Shown in pieces: positions 33,952 through 42,456 of a stretch of 64,000 nt of DNA. The number at the start of each line of letters is the position of its first letter. The stretch's first letter is position 1. The stretch comes from Yoonia vestfoldensis SKA53. Its GTDB lineage: Bacteria; Pseudomonadota; Alphaproteobacteria; Rhodobacterales; Rhodobacteraceae. Location: NCBI RefSeq assembly GCF_000152785.1, contig NZ_CH672414.1:151515-215514 (forward strand), in the 5' to 3' direction. The translations under genes and the position numbers were made by a program. The notes under the pieces were generated by a model that ran no database searches, was not told the DNA's origin, and worked only from the letters and a program-made list of their open reading frames with translations.

Positions 33952-35485
33952 CAGGCGGCAGGGTGACTTCGATCATGCGGGGGCCGGATTGCGTCGCGTC
34001 GATTGCATCGGGCGTGGTGCGGGTAAACGGCAGACCGCAGGCGCGCGCAAGATCGGCGAAATCCGGCGGGCGCGGGGTGCAGCCCAGCACCTGCGCGCCT
34101 GCGGCTTTCATCGCGCTGGCGATCTCGCCGTAGCCTGCGTTGTTGAACACGATAAAGGTGATGTTCAGGTTTTCCTCAACCGCTGTCAGCAATTCTGCGG
34201 GGCTGAACATCAGCCCGCCATCGCCGATCAGGCACAGGATGCGTGCGTCAGGGGCGGCCAACGCGGCACCCACCGAAGCCCCCGGCGCATAGCCAAGCGC
34301 GCCGTAGCCTGTCGCCGCATTGAACCAGCCGCAGGGCCGGTCATGGTCATAATAAAGGTTGCCTGCATAGATCACTTGGGTGGAATCGCCGACCATGATG
34401 GCGTCAGGGCAGCTGTCGCGCAGGCGGTTCAACAGGGCGATTTCAGCAGCATAGCCTGCGGGCAGCGCGGCATGGGCCGCGTTCCGCGCTTGGGCCGCGC
34501 GCTGGGCGCCATCGGCGCTGGTGGCACCGTGCAGTAATGGCAGGATATCGGCCAGATCACCCTGCAGCGTCAGGGCGGCGGGATGGCGCGCCAGTTGCGC
34601 GGCGTCAATATCGACGCGGATCATCCCCGCCAGATCGGGCAGGCCGCCATCGTCATACATATCCCAATCGGTCGGCCCGATTTCGGACCCCAGCACCAGC
34701 AGCTGATCTGCCGAGGCGATCAGCTCGCGCACCGGCGCAAGGCTGGGCGCGGCCGGCACGACCAGTGGATGGGCGTGCATCAGCCCGCGCGCATTGGTGG
34801 TCAGGATCACAGGCGCGCCAAGGCGGTCTGCCAGCGCCTGCAGTGCCGCCCCCGCGCGACGGCAGCCACCGCCTGCGACGATGACAGGGCGCAGCGCCTG
34901 TGCCAGCAAGGCATTTGCGGCGCTGACATCCGGCACAGCGGCGGCGGCTTGGTCCGCGATGCGGCTTGGCGCATCGGGCGCCTGCGCCGCCATCAGGTCC
35001 AGCGGGATTTGCAAATGCACCGGCCCGCCGCGCCCATTGGTCAGGGCGCCGGCAATCTGGTCAAGGATCGCGGGCAGATCGTCGGCGCGGTCCAGATGAA
35101 ACGCCGGACCCAGTGTCGCGCTCAGCGCCAGTTGGTCTGGCAGTTCGTGCAGATGCCCCAGCCCCTTGCCCAAGCTGTCCCGCCGGTTCACGCCGGAAAT
35201 CACCAGCATCGGCACGCTATCTGCGCGCGCCTGCGCCATCGGCGTCAGGATATTGGTCAGCCCCGGCCCGGTGATCACCAGCGCCACGCCGAACCGCCCC
35301 GACACGCGGGCATAGCCATCGGCCATGAAACCTGCCCCCGCTTCGTGGCGCGGGGTGACATGGCGGATGCCCGCATCGGGCAGGGCGCGGTAAAGCTCGA
35401 TCGTGTGTACGCCGGGAATGCCGAAAATCACCTCGGTGCCCATCTGCTGCAACCAGCGCACAAGGCTTTGCGCGACGGTGGTCAT
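33938..35485 (-). CDS. aruI: Thiamine-diphosphate-dependent 5-guanidino-2-oxopentanoate decarboxylase
   Basis: 515-residue ThDP enzyme of the acetolactate synthase/benzoylformate decarboxylase fold. N-terminal FGIPGVHTIELYR and the catalytic Glu48 in PRHEAGAGFMADGYAR; ThDP/Mg motif LIGDGGLMFSPAEL ending in FNNAGYGEI near the C-terminus. These features and the pairing with an AruH-type aminotransferase match AruI, which decarboxylates 2-ketoarginine to 4-guanidinobutanal. The ATG at 35485 overlaps the aruH stop (ATGA); a longer frame to 35524 lies within aruH. An acetolactate synthase is less likely because no small subunit is near. Confidence 0.85.
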   Translation of the reverse strand: MTTVAQSLVRWLQQMGTEVIFGIPGVHTIELYRALPDAGIRHVTPRHEAGAGFMADGYARVSGRFGVALVITGPGLTNILTPMAQARADSVPMLVISGVNRRDSLGKGLGHLHELPDQLALSATLGPAFHLDRADDLPAILDQIAGALTNGRGGPVHLQIPLDLMAAQAPDAPSRIADQAAAAVPDVSAANALLAQALRPVIVAGGGCRRAGAALQALADRLGAPVILTTNARGLMHAHPLVVPAAPSLAPVRELIASADQLLVLGSEIGPTDWDMYDDGGLPDLAGMIRVDIDAAQLARHPAALTLQGDLADILPLLHGATSADGAQRAAQARNAAHAALPAGYAAEIALLNRLRDSCPDAIMVGDSTQVIYAGNLYYDHDRPCGWFNAATGYGALGYAPGASVGAALAAPDARILCLIGDGGLMFSPAELLTAVEENLNITFIVFNNAGYGEIASAMKAAGAQVLGCTPRPPDFADLARACGLPFTRTTPDAIDATQSGPRMIEVTLPPVTTT

Positions 35486-36660
35486 CGCGGCCAGCTCATC
35501 GCAAAGCGCTTGATCCGCGTGCAAGCCTCGCGCGTGGCGTCATCGCTCGCGTTGAGCGCCAGCCGCAGCCAACCTTCAAAAGCTTTGCCAAAGGACGCGC
35601 CGGGCATGACGGCGACGGCCTCCGCCTCTAGCAGCGCCAGCGCAAAGGCTTTGGAATCGCGGCTCAGCGCGCGAATGTCGAGAAGGGCGAACATCCCCGC
35701 CTCGGGTTTGTGGACATGCAGGCCCGCCACACCGTCAAGGGCCGCATGGATGATCCCCGCGCGCCGCGCCATGCGGGCGGCCATCGCGGTGGCAAGATCG
35801 GGCGCGCCCGCGACAGCCTGCGCTGTCATGTCGGCGATGAAAGGCTGCGATCCGAACAGCATGGTTTCCGACAAGGGCAGCGCGCGGGTGCAGAAGGCCG
35901 CAGGCCCGCAGACCCAGCCCGACCGGAACCCCGGTGCGGCATGCGATTTGGAGATCGAGGCGGTAACGATCACGCGGTCCTCATAGGTGGGATTGGCCAG
36001 TGCAGATGTGAATACCGCGCCATCATGGGTCAGGTTGCCGTAAACCTCGTCTGATACCACCCACAGATCATGCTGGGCCGCCAGCGCGCAGATCGCGTCC
36101 AGATCGGCAGGCCGCAGGATCGCGCCGGTGGGGTTATGCGGCGTGTTGAGCATGATCACGCGCGTCGCGGGCGTGATCGCGGCCGCCACATCCGCCGCCT
36201 GCAGGCGAAACGCATGGGCGGGGTCAAGGCTGACCGGCACCGGCACGGCACCCGACGCACGGATCAACCCCTCATATGTGGCATACATCGGATCACCGAG
36301 GATCACCTCGCAACCCGGATCGCACAGCGCTGTCAGCACCAGATACAGCGACGTCTGCGTGCCAGGCAGGCACAGGAACCGGTCGGTCCCGATGCTGCGG
36401 CCTGTCAGCGCGGAATATTTGCCCGATAGCGCATTCAGCAATGAAGGCTCGCCCCGCCCGTTGGAATAGCCGGTGCGCCCTGCGCCCATCGCGGTGATGG
36501 CGCTGTCGATCAGCGCGGCAGGCGTTGGCACGTCAGGTTCACCGATGGTCAGGTTGATGATCGCCTCGCCCGCGCGGATACGCGCATTGGCGGCGGCACT
36601 CAGCACCCATTTATCCGACCCCAGCCCGGCAAGGCGGGTGGTGACATCTGCATATTGCAT
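35482..36660 (-). CDS. aruH: Arginine--pyruvate transaminase (class I/II aminotransferase)
   Basis: 392-residue PLP aminotransferase. Landmarks: NLTIGEPDVPTP near residue 38, the Asn-Pro of LNTPHNPTGA, the Asp-x-x-Tyr of VVSDEVYGNLTH, and the PLP Lys in SISKSHAAPGFRSGW. Starts at one of two adjacent ATGs (36663, 36660); GGAG is 6 nt from the second. Paired with aruI by ATGA overlap and with a TetR gene directly upstream. Converts arginine + pyruvate to 2-ketoarginine + alanine in the arginine transaminase pathway. Downstream steps (guanidinobutanal oxidation, guanidinobutyrase) are not in the window. Confidence 0.85.
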   Translation of the reverse strand: MQYADVTTRLAGLGSDKWVLSAAANARIRAGEAIINLTIGEPDVPTPAALIDSAITAMGAGRTGYSNGRGEPSLLNALSGKYSALTGRSIGTDRFLCLPGTQTSLYLVLTALCDPGCEVILGDPMYATYEGLIRASGAVPVPVSLDPAHAFRLQAADVAAAITPATRVIMLNTPHNPTGAILRPADLDAICALAAQHDLWVVSDEVYGNLTHDGAVFTSALANPTYEDRVIVTASISKSHAAPGFRSGWVCGPAAFCTRALPLSETMLFGSQPFIADMTAQAVAGAPDLATAMAARMARRAGIIHAALDGVAGLHVHKPEAGMFALLDIRALSRDSKAFALALLEAEAVAVMPGASFGKAFEGWLRLALNASDDATREACTRIKRFAMSWPR

Positions 36661-36663
36661 CAT

Positions 36664-37293
36664 TTACTCCGATAGTTTCAGGTCAAGCAGCCGCGCAAAG
36701 GCGCGGATCGCGATGCTGCGCATTTCGCCTTGCGCGAATTGGTCGGGCAGGACCGATGCTTCGATCCACAGCCCGTCGAGCAGCGCATTGCCTGCGATGG
36801 CAAGGGCGCGTGTCGTGGCCGTGTCATGCGGTTTGCCCGCCGCTGCCAGCGCATTGGCAATCATGCGTTCCAGCCGGTCACGGAAGGCCAGATAGGTCGC
36901 TTCGTGGACATCGCGCATCGCGGCGTCGCGCGGCACCAGCTGCATCGACGCCGCCCACAGCGCCATGGCGCGTGGATCGACAACAGGCGGCGTGACGGCA
37001 TTGGTGATGAACCCCGCCAGCCGCGCCACCGGATCGGCGGGCAGATCATCCAGCGCCGCCGCACTCGCCTCGGTCATGCGGGTCATCAGGGTTTCGTGGG
37101 CGCTCGCGACAAGGTCTTCTTTGGTGTCGAAATAATGCTTGATGAGGCCCGGCGTCACGCCGGCCTTTAATGCGATGGCGCGCACGGTTGCCGCCTGCGG
37201 GCCACCCTCGGCGATGCAGTCGAGCGTGGCGTCGATCAATGCGAGACGGCGCGCCTCCTCGCCTGCGCGTATAAATGTGCGGCGCGCGGTCAT
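36664..37293 (-). CDS. TetR-family transcriptional regulator
   Basis: 209-residue regulator. N-terminal helix-turn-helix: ALIDATLDCIAEGG then ATVRAIALKAGVTPGLIKHYFDTKEDL, a BetI-like recognition segment. The start is ATG 37293, overlapping the stop of the DDAH-like gene as ATGA; the open frame beyond it is overlap only. Embedded between the hydrolase gene and aruH in one operon, so it probably autoregulates the unit; a palindrome in the promoter region at 38179-38198 is its likely target. Confidence 0.88.
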   Translation of the reverse strand: MTARRTFIRAGEEARRLALIDATLDCIAEGGPQAATVRAIALKAGVTPGLIKHYFDTKEDLVASAHETLMTRMTEASAAALDDLPADPVARLAGFITNAVTPPVVDPRAMALWAASMQLVPRDAAMRDVHEATYLAFRDRLERMIANALAAAGKPHDTATTRALAIAGNALLDGLWIEASVLPDQFAQGEMRSIAIRAFARLLDLKLSE

Positions 37294-38159
37294 GCGCGCA
37301 GCACCGGACGGGTCAGGCAGGTGGGGCCACCTTCGCAGGCGATGCACAGCGCATCGCCGTCGAATACCTGTACCTTGCAGCCTGCATCTTCCATCAGGGT
37401 GCGGGTCTGCGGGAAACCGTCGACCATCACCACATCGCGCGGGCGCAGCGCCAGCACGTTCAGGCTCAGCCCGTTCGAGGCCATGAATTCATCCTCGGGC
37501 GCGTGCAGCAGGGTCCAGCCGCGCGCGCGCATGTCCGACCACAGCGCATAGGGCAGCAATGGCGCATGGATCAGCGCGATATCGGGGCCAAGTGGGGACA
37601 CCAGCGACATCAGATGCAAACAGGCGGCGGGGCCAGTCCAATAGGGCAGGTCATAAGCCTGCACATTGATGGCGTAAGGGCGCAGGATGTCGGACAAAGC
37701 GGCGATGCCTGCCTGATTGGTGCGCACACCGCGCCCCACGGCCAAGGTCTGCGGATCAAGCCAGAAACAATCGCCCGATTCGACCGTGGCATCACCGGTC
37801 AGACGGCCGATCACCGGCACGCCGATACTGTCATAAAACGCGGCATGCATATCCGGTTCGGCGCGGCGCAAGGCCTTGCCCATGTTCAGGATCACGGCCC
37901 CGTGGCGGGTGACAAAAGACGGGTCTTGCACGAATACCGCATCCGACAAACTGTCGTCGGCGGATGGCATCCAATGCACCTTTGCCCCACTGGCGGTCAC
38001 GATCCGCGCCAGCTCTGCATGCTGGGTTTCCGCGCGGGCGGGGTCGAACCCTGCGCCGTAATGCCAGTCTTGCGGGCGGGCCTTGGCCATGGCGGGGCCG
38101 GGGGCGCGCATGATCACGGCGGCAAGGGGTTTTGATCGGTCTTCGGCACCAAATTGCAT
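37290..38159 (-). CDS. Guanidino-group hydrolase, DDAH/arginine deiminase superfamily
   Basis: 289-residue protein of the amidinotransferase/dimethylarginine dimethylaminohydrolase fold. Active-site pattern: VFVQDPSFVTRHG, ESGDCFWLD (acidic pair), a His in ACLHLMSLVSPLG, and the nucleophile Cys281 in GGPTCLTRP. Such enzymes attack the guanidino carbon of arginine or methylarginine, giving citrulline plus an amine or ammonia. First gene of the operon with tetR, aruH and aruI, so its substrate should be an arginine derivative. Whether it uses arginine, dimethylarginine or a 2-keto form cannot be told from the sequence. Confidence 0.82.
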   Translation of the reverse strand: MQFGAEDRSKPLAAVIMRAPGPAMAKARPQDWHYGAGFDPARAETQHAELARIVTASGAKVHWMPSADDSLSDAVFVQDPSFVTRHGAVILNMGKALRRAEPDMHAAFYDSIGVPVIGRLTGDATVESGDCFWLDPQTLAVGRGVRTNQAGIAALSDILRPYAINVQAYDLPYWTGPAACLHLMSLVSPLGPDIALIHAPLLPYALWSDMRARGWTLLHAPEDEFMASNGLSLNVLALRPRDVVMVDGFPQTRTLMEDAGCKVQVFDGDALCIACEGGPTCLTRPVLRA

Positions 38160-38348
38160 GATGTTCTTCTTTAGCTGAAATTATACACTTGAATAATTGC
38201 TGCCATTTTGGCCAGATACAATCACAAAAATGTTGCGGTCGCGGCTTTGCCTGTCGCAGCCTTTGCAAACGTCGCGTCGAAACCCGCGCTGCGGGATCAT
38301 CACAAGAAGCGCAAAAGCGTTCTGACATTCAACAAGGAGAGAAAGATC
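38160..38348. promoter_or_regulatory. Divergent promoter region, hydrolase operon versus amino-acid ABC importer
   Basis: 189-bp spacer. An inverted repeat AATTAT-N8-ATAATT (38179-38198) overlaps a consensus -10 hexamer TATAAT on the minus strand (38180-38185), about 20 nt before the hydrolase start. This is a good candidate TetR operator/promoter. The rest is unremarkable until AAGGAGAG, the ribosome-binding site for the binding protein gene. Confidence 0.6.
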
Positions 38349-39119
38349 ATGAAGACACTGGCCCTTCTGACGACCACCGCCCTGATCGCTGCCGCCGCCG
38401 GACTGGCACAGGCGCAAGAGGTCCGTATCGGCATCGCCGCCGAACCCTATCCGCCGTTTGCCTCGCCCGATGCGGCGGGCAATTGGGTCGGCTGGGAGGT
38501 CGAGATCATCGACGCGGTTTGTGCTGCCGCCGCACTTGATTGCGTGCTGACGCCCACCGCATGGGACGGGATCATTCCCGCGCTGGTGTCGGGCCGGATC
38601 GACACAATCATGGCGTCGATGTCGATCACCGCAGACCGGATGCAGACCATCGACTTTTCGGACCCCTATTACAACACGCCGACCGTGATTGTGGGTCAGC
38701 GCAACATGCAGATGGACGCCTCCCCCGAGAGCCTTGCAGGCAAGGTGCTTGGGGTGCAGGTCTCGACCATCCACCAAAGCTATGCGCAGGCCTATTTCGA
38801 AGGTGCGACCGAATTGCGCACCTACCAGACCCAGGACGAGGCGAACCAGGATCTGGCCGCAGGCCGGATCGACGCCACGCAGGCAGATAGCTTGGCGATG
38901 GATGATTTCCTTGCCACCGCAGCCGGTGCCTGTTGCGAGGTCAAAGGCGCTGTCGCCGCGGACGAGGCGATCCTTGGTGCCGGCGTCGGTGCTGGTGTGC
39001 GCAAAGGCGATGATGCGCTGCGCGAGGCGATCAATACCGGCATCGCCGCGATCATCGCCGATGGCACCTATGACGCGATCACGGCGGGCTATTTCGCCAC
39101 CTCGATCTTGGGCAACTAG
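38349..39119 (+). CDS. Polar amino acid (arginine-type) ABC transporter substrate-binding protein
   Basis: 256-residue family 3 solute-binding protein with a Sec signal peptide (MKTLALLTTTALIAAAAGLAQAQ). Mature part EVRIGIAAEPYPPFASPD, DGIIPALVSGRIDTIMASMSIT and DFSDPYYNTP are typical of the lysine/arginine/ornithine group. Strong AAGGAGAG upstream. It leads a three-gene importer (binding protein, two permeases) divergent from the arginine catabolic operon. An atypical Cys-Cys pair (AGACCEVKG) occurs in the second lobe. Confidence 0.9.
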   Translation: MKTLALLTTTALIAAAAGLAQAQEVRIGIAAEPYPPFASPDAAGNWVGWEVEIIDAVCAAAALDCVLTPTAWDGIIPALVSGRIDTIMASMSITADRMQTIDFSDPYYNTPTVIVGQRNMQMDASPESLAGKVLGVQVSTIHQSYAQAYFEGATELRTYQTQDEANQDLAAGRIDATQADSLAMDDFLATAAGACCEVKGAVAADEAILGAGVGAGVRKGDDALREAINTGIAAIIADGTYDAITAGYFATSILGN

Positions 39120-39133
39120 GCCCGGCGCGGCGG

Positions 39134-39877
39134 GTGTTGGACTGGCTTTATGCCCTTTGGCCGGGGCTGGAAACATCGGTCGGTCTTTTGTCCCTCCAGC
39201 CGCCGGGCTGGGGGGGTAATCTTTTGCGCGGAGCGTGGGCCAGCGTGCAAATCTCACTTGGCGCTTTCGCGCTGGGGCTGCTGATCGGCACAGCAGGCGC
39301 GCTGGGCAAGCTGCATGGTGGGCCGGTCACGCGCGATTTGCTGGCGGTTTATACCGTCGTTGTGCGCGCGGTGCCGGAATTGATCCTGATCCTGATCCTG
39401 TATTACGCAGGCACCGATCTGCTTAATCAGGCTTTGCGCGCGCTGGGCCAGCGGCCTGTCGAAATCTCGGGCGTTGTCGCAGGTATCGCTGTGCTGGGGA
39501 TCGTGCAGGGCGCCTATGCGACCGAGGTGTTGCGCGGCGCCATCCAATCCGTGCCGCGCGGCCAGCACGAGGCGGCGCGCGCCTATGGCATGGGGCCGGT
39601 GCAGATATTCCGCCGCGTGACCATTCCCGCGATGCTGCCCTTGGCCTTGCCCGGTCTGTCGAACCTGTGGCTGATTGCAACCAAGGATACCGCGCTGCTG
39701 GCCATCGTCGGCTTTTCCGAACTGACGCTGGAAACGCGGCAGGCGGCGGGGTCGACGCGGGCCTATTTCACCTTCTTTCTGGCGGCGGGGGCGCTCTATC
39801 TGCTGATGACGCTGCTGTCGGGGCGCATCTTTGGCTGGATCGAGGCGCGCTACCGGCGCGGACAGGCTTCGCAATGA
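39134..39877 (+). CDS. Amino acid ABC transporter permease (HisQ type)
   Basis: 247-residue membrane protein with five to six segments and the EAA loop HEAARAYGMGPVQIFRRVTIPAMLP. GTG start at 39134 with a GC-rich weak ribosome-binding site; TTG three bases on is possible. Overlaps the second permease as ATGA at 39874-39877. Couples the binding protein to an ATPase that is not encoded locally. Confidence 0.9.
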   Translation: MLDWLYALWPGLETSVGLLSLQPPGWGGNLLRGAWASVQISLGAFALGLLIGTAGALGKLHGGPVTRDLLAVYTVVVRAVPELILILILYYAGTDLLNQALRALGQRPVEISGVVAGIAVLGIVQGAYATEVLRGAIQSVPRGQHEAARAYGMGPVQIFRRVTIPAMLPLALPGLSNLWLIATKDTALLAIVGFSELTLETRQAAGSTRAYFTFFLAAGALYLLMTLLSGRIFGWIEARYRRGQASQ

Positions 39878-40665
39878 ACCGACAGCGGATCGCACAAGAG
39901 GTATTTGTGCCGCACCGGATTATTATGGTCGCGGCGGCGCTGGGCCTTGTGGTCTGGGCCGCGCTGGCGATGCGCTGGGACTGGATTGCGCGCTATCACG
40001 ATCTGGCAGTGCAGGGCATCTGGCGGACGCTGTGGCTGCTGGGCTTGAGTTGCCTGATCGGTTTTGCGCTGGCTGTGCCTTTGGGGCTGGCGCAGGCGGC
40101 GGGGCCACGGTTTTTGGCAGCACCCGCGCGTGCGTTCTGCACGGTGATCCGTGGCACGCCGCTGTTGTTGCAGCTTTGGCTGATCTATTTCGGCGTTGGC
40201 AGCCTGTTTCCGCAATTTCCCTGGATCAGGGAAAGTGAGCTTTGGCCCTATCTGCGGCAGGCATGGCCCTATGCATTGTTAGCCCTTTCGCTTAGTTTTG
40301 CAGGCTACGAGGGCGAGGTGATGCGCGGCGCGTTTAAATCCGTCGCGGGTGGTCAATTAGAGGCCGCACGGTCAATGGGCATGGGCCGGTTTGCGATCTT
40401 CCGACGCATCTGGTTTCCGCAGGCCCTGCAACGCGCCTTGCCAACCTTGGGCGGCGAAACCGTGCTGCAACTCAAAGCCACGCCCTTGGTCGCCACGATC
40501 ACGGTGATCGAGATTTACGCGGTGTCCAGCCGTGTGCGCCAGGATACGTTCATCATCTATGAACCGCTGTTGTTGCTGGCGGTGATCTATATGGTGATCG
40601 CGGGGCTGCTGGCGCTGGCCTTCAAGCTTTTGGAACAGCGGTTCAATCGCGGGATGCTGGGCTAA
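39874..40665 (+). CDS. Amino acid ABC transporter permease (HisM type)
   Basis: 263-residue membrane protein with the EAA loop LEAARSMGMGRFAIFRRIWFPQAL and FCTVIRGTPLLLQLWLIYFG, as in HisM/ArtM. ATG 39874, coupled to the first permease. Its last 23 bp overlap the convergent modC gene, leaving no room for an ATPase gene downstream on this strand. Confidence 0.9.
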   Translation: MNRQRIAQEVFVPHRIIMVAAALGLVVWAALAMRWDWIARYHDLAVQGIWRTLWLLGLSCLIGFALAVPLGLAQAAGPRFLAAPARAFCTVIRGTPLLLQLWLIYFGVGSLFPQFPWIRESELWPYLRQAWPYALLALSLSFAGYEGEVMRGAFKSVAGGQLEAARSMGMGRFAIFRRIWFPQALQRALPTLGGETVLQLKATPLVATITVIEIYAVSSRVRQDTFIIYEPLLLLAVIYMVIAGLLALAFKLLEQRFNRGMLG

Positions 40666-41749
40666 CGCGCAGCCCTGTGCCGATGGCATCGGGGGCCACG
40701 GCAACCGATTTGATCACAGCGTGACAGGTCTGGCCGGGGGCCAGCCCCAGCGCCTCGGCTGATCTGCGGGTGATGCGTGCGGCAAGCCTGTCTTCGCCCA
40801 CGGCCAGCGTGACCATCGCGCCGGGGCCCTCGCCAAGGCGCAGATCGCTGATCGTGCCTTGCAGGATGTTCAGTGCCGACAACCCCGCAGGCCGGTCGCG
40901 CGACAGGATCACATCCTGCGCCATGATCCGCACCCGCAGGGTCGCCTCTGTCGCATCAGCGATGCGCGGCAACCACAGCGTGCCTGCTGCCGTTGCCAGT
41001 TCCGTCAACCCGTCCGCGTGATGTGCTACAACCCGCACGGTCAACAGCGATGCCGCACCCCGCGCGCCGACCACGGCCACATCGCCCAGCACCTGCCCCG
41101 GTGGTCCGCAGGCGATCACGCGGCCCGCGCGCAGGGCGACGACGGTGGTGGCCAGACGCGCCACCTCGGCAGAGGCATGGCTGACATAAAGGATCGGCAC
41201 CGCCACCTCGTCGCGCAGGCGTTCGAAATAGGGCAGGATTTCGGCCTTGCGCGCCTCGTCCAAGGCGGCCAGCGGTTCGTCGGCAAGGATCAGCCTTGGC
41301 CCGGACAGCAGCGCGCGCCCGATGGCGACCCGCTGCTTTTCACCCCCCGACAGGGTGGCGGGGCGGCGGGACAGCAGATGGCCGATGCCCAGCATCTCGA
41401 CCGTGCGGTCCATGCTGGTGGCCTTTGCCTCGCGCGGCGCGAACCAGCGTCCATAGGCAAGGTTCTGGCGCACGCTCAGATGTGGGAACAGGCGGGCGTC
41501 CTGAAAGATATAGCCGATGCGCCTGCGGTGGGGCGCGCTGTGGTGGCGGCTTGCGGTGTCGGTCAGCACCCAGTCACCTATCGCGATCCGCCCCTGATCG
41601 GGGCGCAAGAGGCCCGCGACCGCATTGATCACCGTCGTCTTGCCGGACCCTGAAGGGCCGAACAACACGCTGACGCCGGCTGGCAGGTCAAGATCGACAT
41701 CAAGATCGAACCCCGCGAAAGCGTGCTGCACCTTGATCTGCAGCGTCAT
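40643..41749 (-). CDS. modC: Molybdate ABC transporter ATP-binding protein
   Basis: 368-residue ATPase: Walker A GPSGSGKTT near residues 31-39, signature LSGGEKQRVAIGRAL, Walker B LILADEPLAALD, and a C-terminal Mop/TOBE domain (SALNILQGTISDL; ARITRRSAEALGLAPGQ) that binds molybdate and senses supply, as in ModC. Overlaps modB as ATGA at 41746-41749 and the convergent HisM-type permease by 23 bp. Supplies molybdenum for molybdoenzymes; there is none in the window. Confidence 0.94.
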   Translation of the reverse strand: MTLQIKVQHAFAGFDLDVDLDLPAGVSVLFGPSGSGKTTVINAVAGLLRPDQGRIAIGDWVLTDTASRHHSAPHRRRIGYIFQDARLFPHLSVRQNLAYGRWFAPREAKATSMDRTVEMLGIGHLLSRRPATLSGGEKQRVAIGRALLSGPRLILADEPLAALDEARKAEILPYFERLRDEVAVPILYVSHASAEVARLATTVVALRAGRVIACGPPGQVLGDVAVVGARGAASLLTVRVVAHHADGLTELATAAGTLWLPRIADATEATLRVRIMAQDVILSRDRPAGLSALNILQGTISDLRLGEGPGAMVTLAVGEDRLAARITRRSAEALGLAPGQTCHAVIKSVAVAPDAIGTGLRVSPASRD

Positions 41750-42456
41750 GATCCTGCCACCCGTTGCGCGACCCGCCGCGCGAGGTATTCAGACAAAAGC
41801 AGCGCCGCCATGGCAATCACGATGGCGATGATCACCAGTCGCGTTGCCTGTTCCTGCCCGCCCGGCACCTGTAGAAAGGCATAGATCGCCGATGGGATCG
41901 TCTGCGTCTGGCCGGGGATATTTGAGACGAAGGTGATCGTGGCACCAAATTCGCCGATCGCCTTGGCAAAGGCCAGGATCGACCCCGCGATGATGCCGGG
42001 CAGGATCAGCGGCAGTGTGACTGTGGTGAAAACCCATGCGCGGGACGCGCCCAGCGTGCTGGCGGCGGCTTCGAGCTTGGGGTCCACCGCCTCGATCGCC
42101 AGCTTGATCGCGCGCACCATCAGCGGAAAGGCCATGATCGCGGCGGCGACGGCGGCCCCTGTCCAGCGGAATGACAAAACGATACCGAACCATGCATCAA
42201 GCACTTCGCCCACCGGCCCGCGCCGCCCCAAGGTGCTCAGCAGCAGATAGCCTGTCACGACGGGGGGCAGGATCAGCGGCAGATGCACGATGCCGTTCAG
42301 CAGCTGTTTGCCCCAGAAATTCCAGCGTGCCAGCGCATAGGCGACGAATATGCCCAAGGGCAGGCTGACAACTGTCGCCCAGAACGCCACGCGCACCGAC
42401 AGGCGCACCGCTTGCCATTCCGCCGGACCCAGCCAGTTTGCCCAATCGCCCCCCAT
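41746..42456 (-). CDS. modB: Molybdate ABC transporter permease
   Basis: 236-residue permease with five to six membrane segments and the EAA-like loop LEAAASTLGASRAWVFTTVTLP, then SILAFAKAIGEFGATITF, the ModB signature region. The ATG at 42456 overlaps the modA stop by one base (TGATG). A longer open frame upstream overlaps modA and is not used. Confidence 0.93.
   Translation of the reverse strand: MGGDWANWLGPAEWQAVRLSVRVAFWATVVSLPLGIFVAYALARWNFWGKQLLNGIVHLPLILPPVVTGYLLLSTLGRRGPVGEVLDAWFGIVLSFRWTGAAVAAAIMAFPLMVRAIKLAIEAVDPKLEAAASTLGASRAWVFTTVTLPLILPGIIAGSILAFAKAIGEFGATITFVSNIPGQTQTIPSAIYAFLQVPGGQEQATRLVIIAIVIAMAALLLSEYLARRVAQRVAGS

Noticed and set aside
33938..35485. Acetolactate synthase large subunit
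   Set aside because: No small subunit nearby, and the pairing with an AruH-type transaminase fits 2-ketoarginine decarboxylase better.
40643..41749. modC as ATPase of the neighbouring amino-acid importer
   Set aside because: It is on the opposite strand, coupled to modB/modA, and has a Mop domain; it belongs to molybdate transport.
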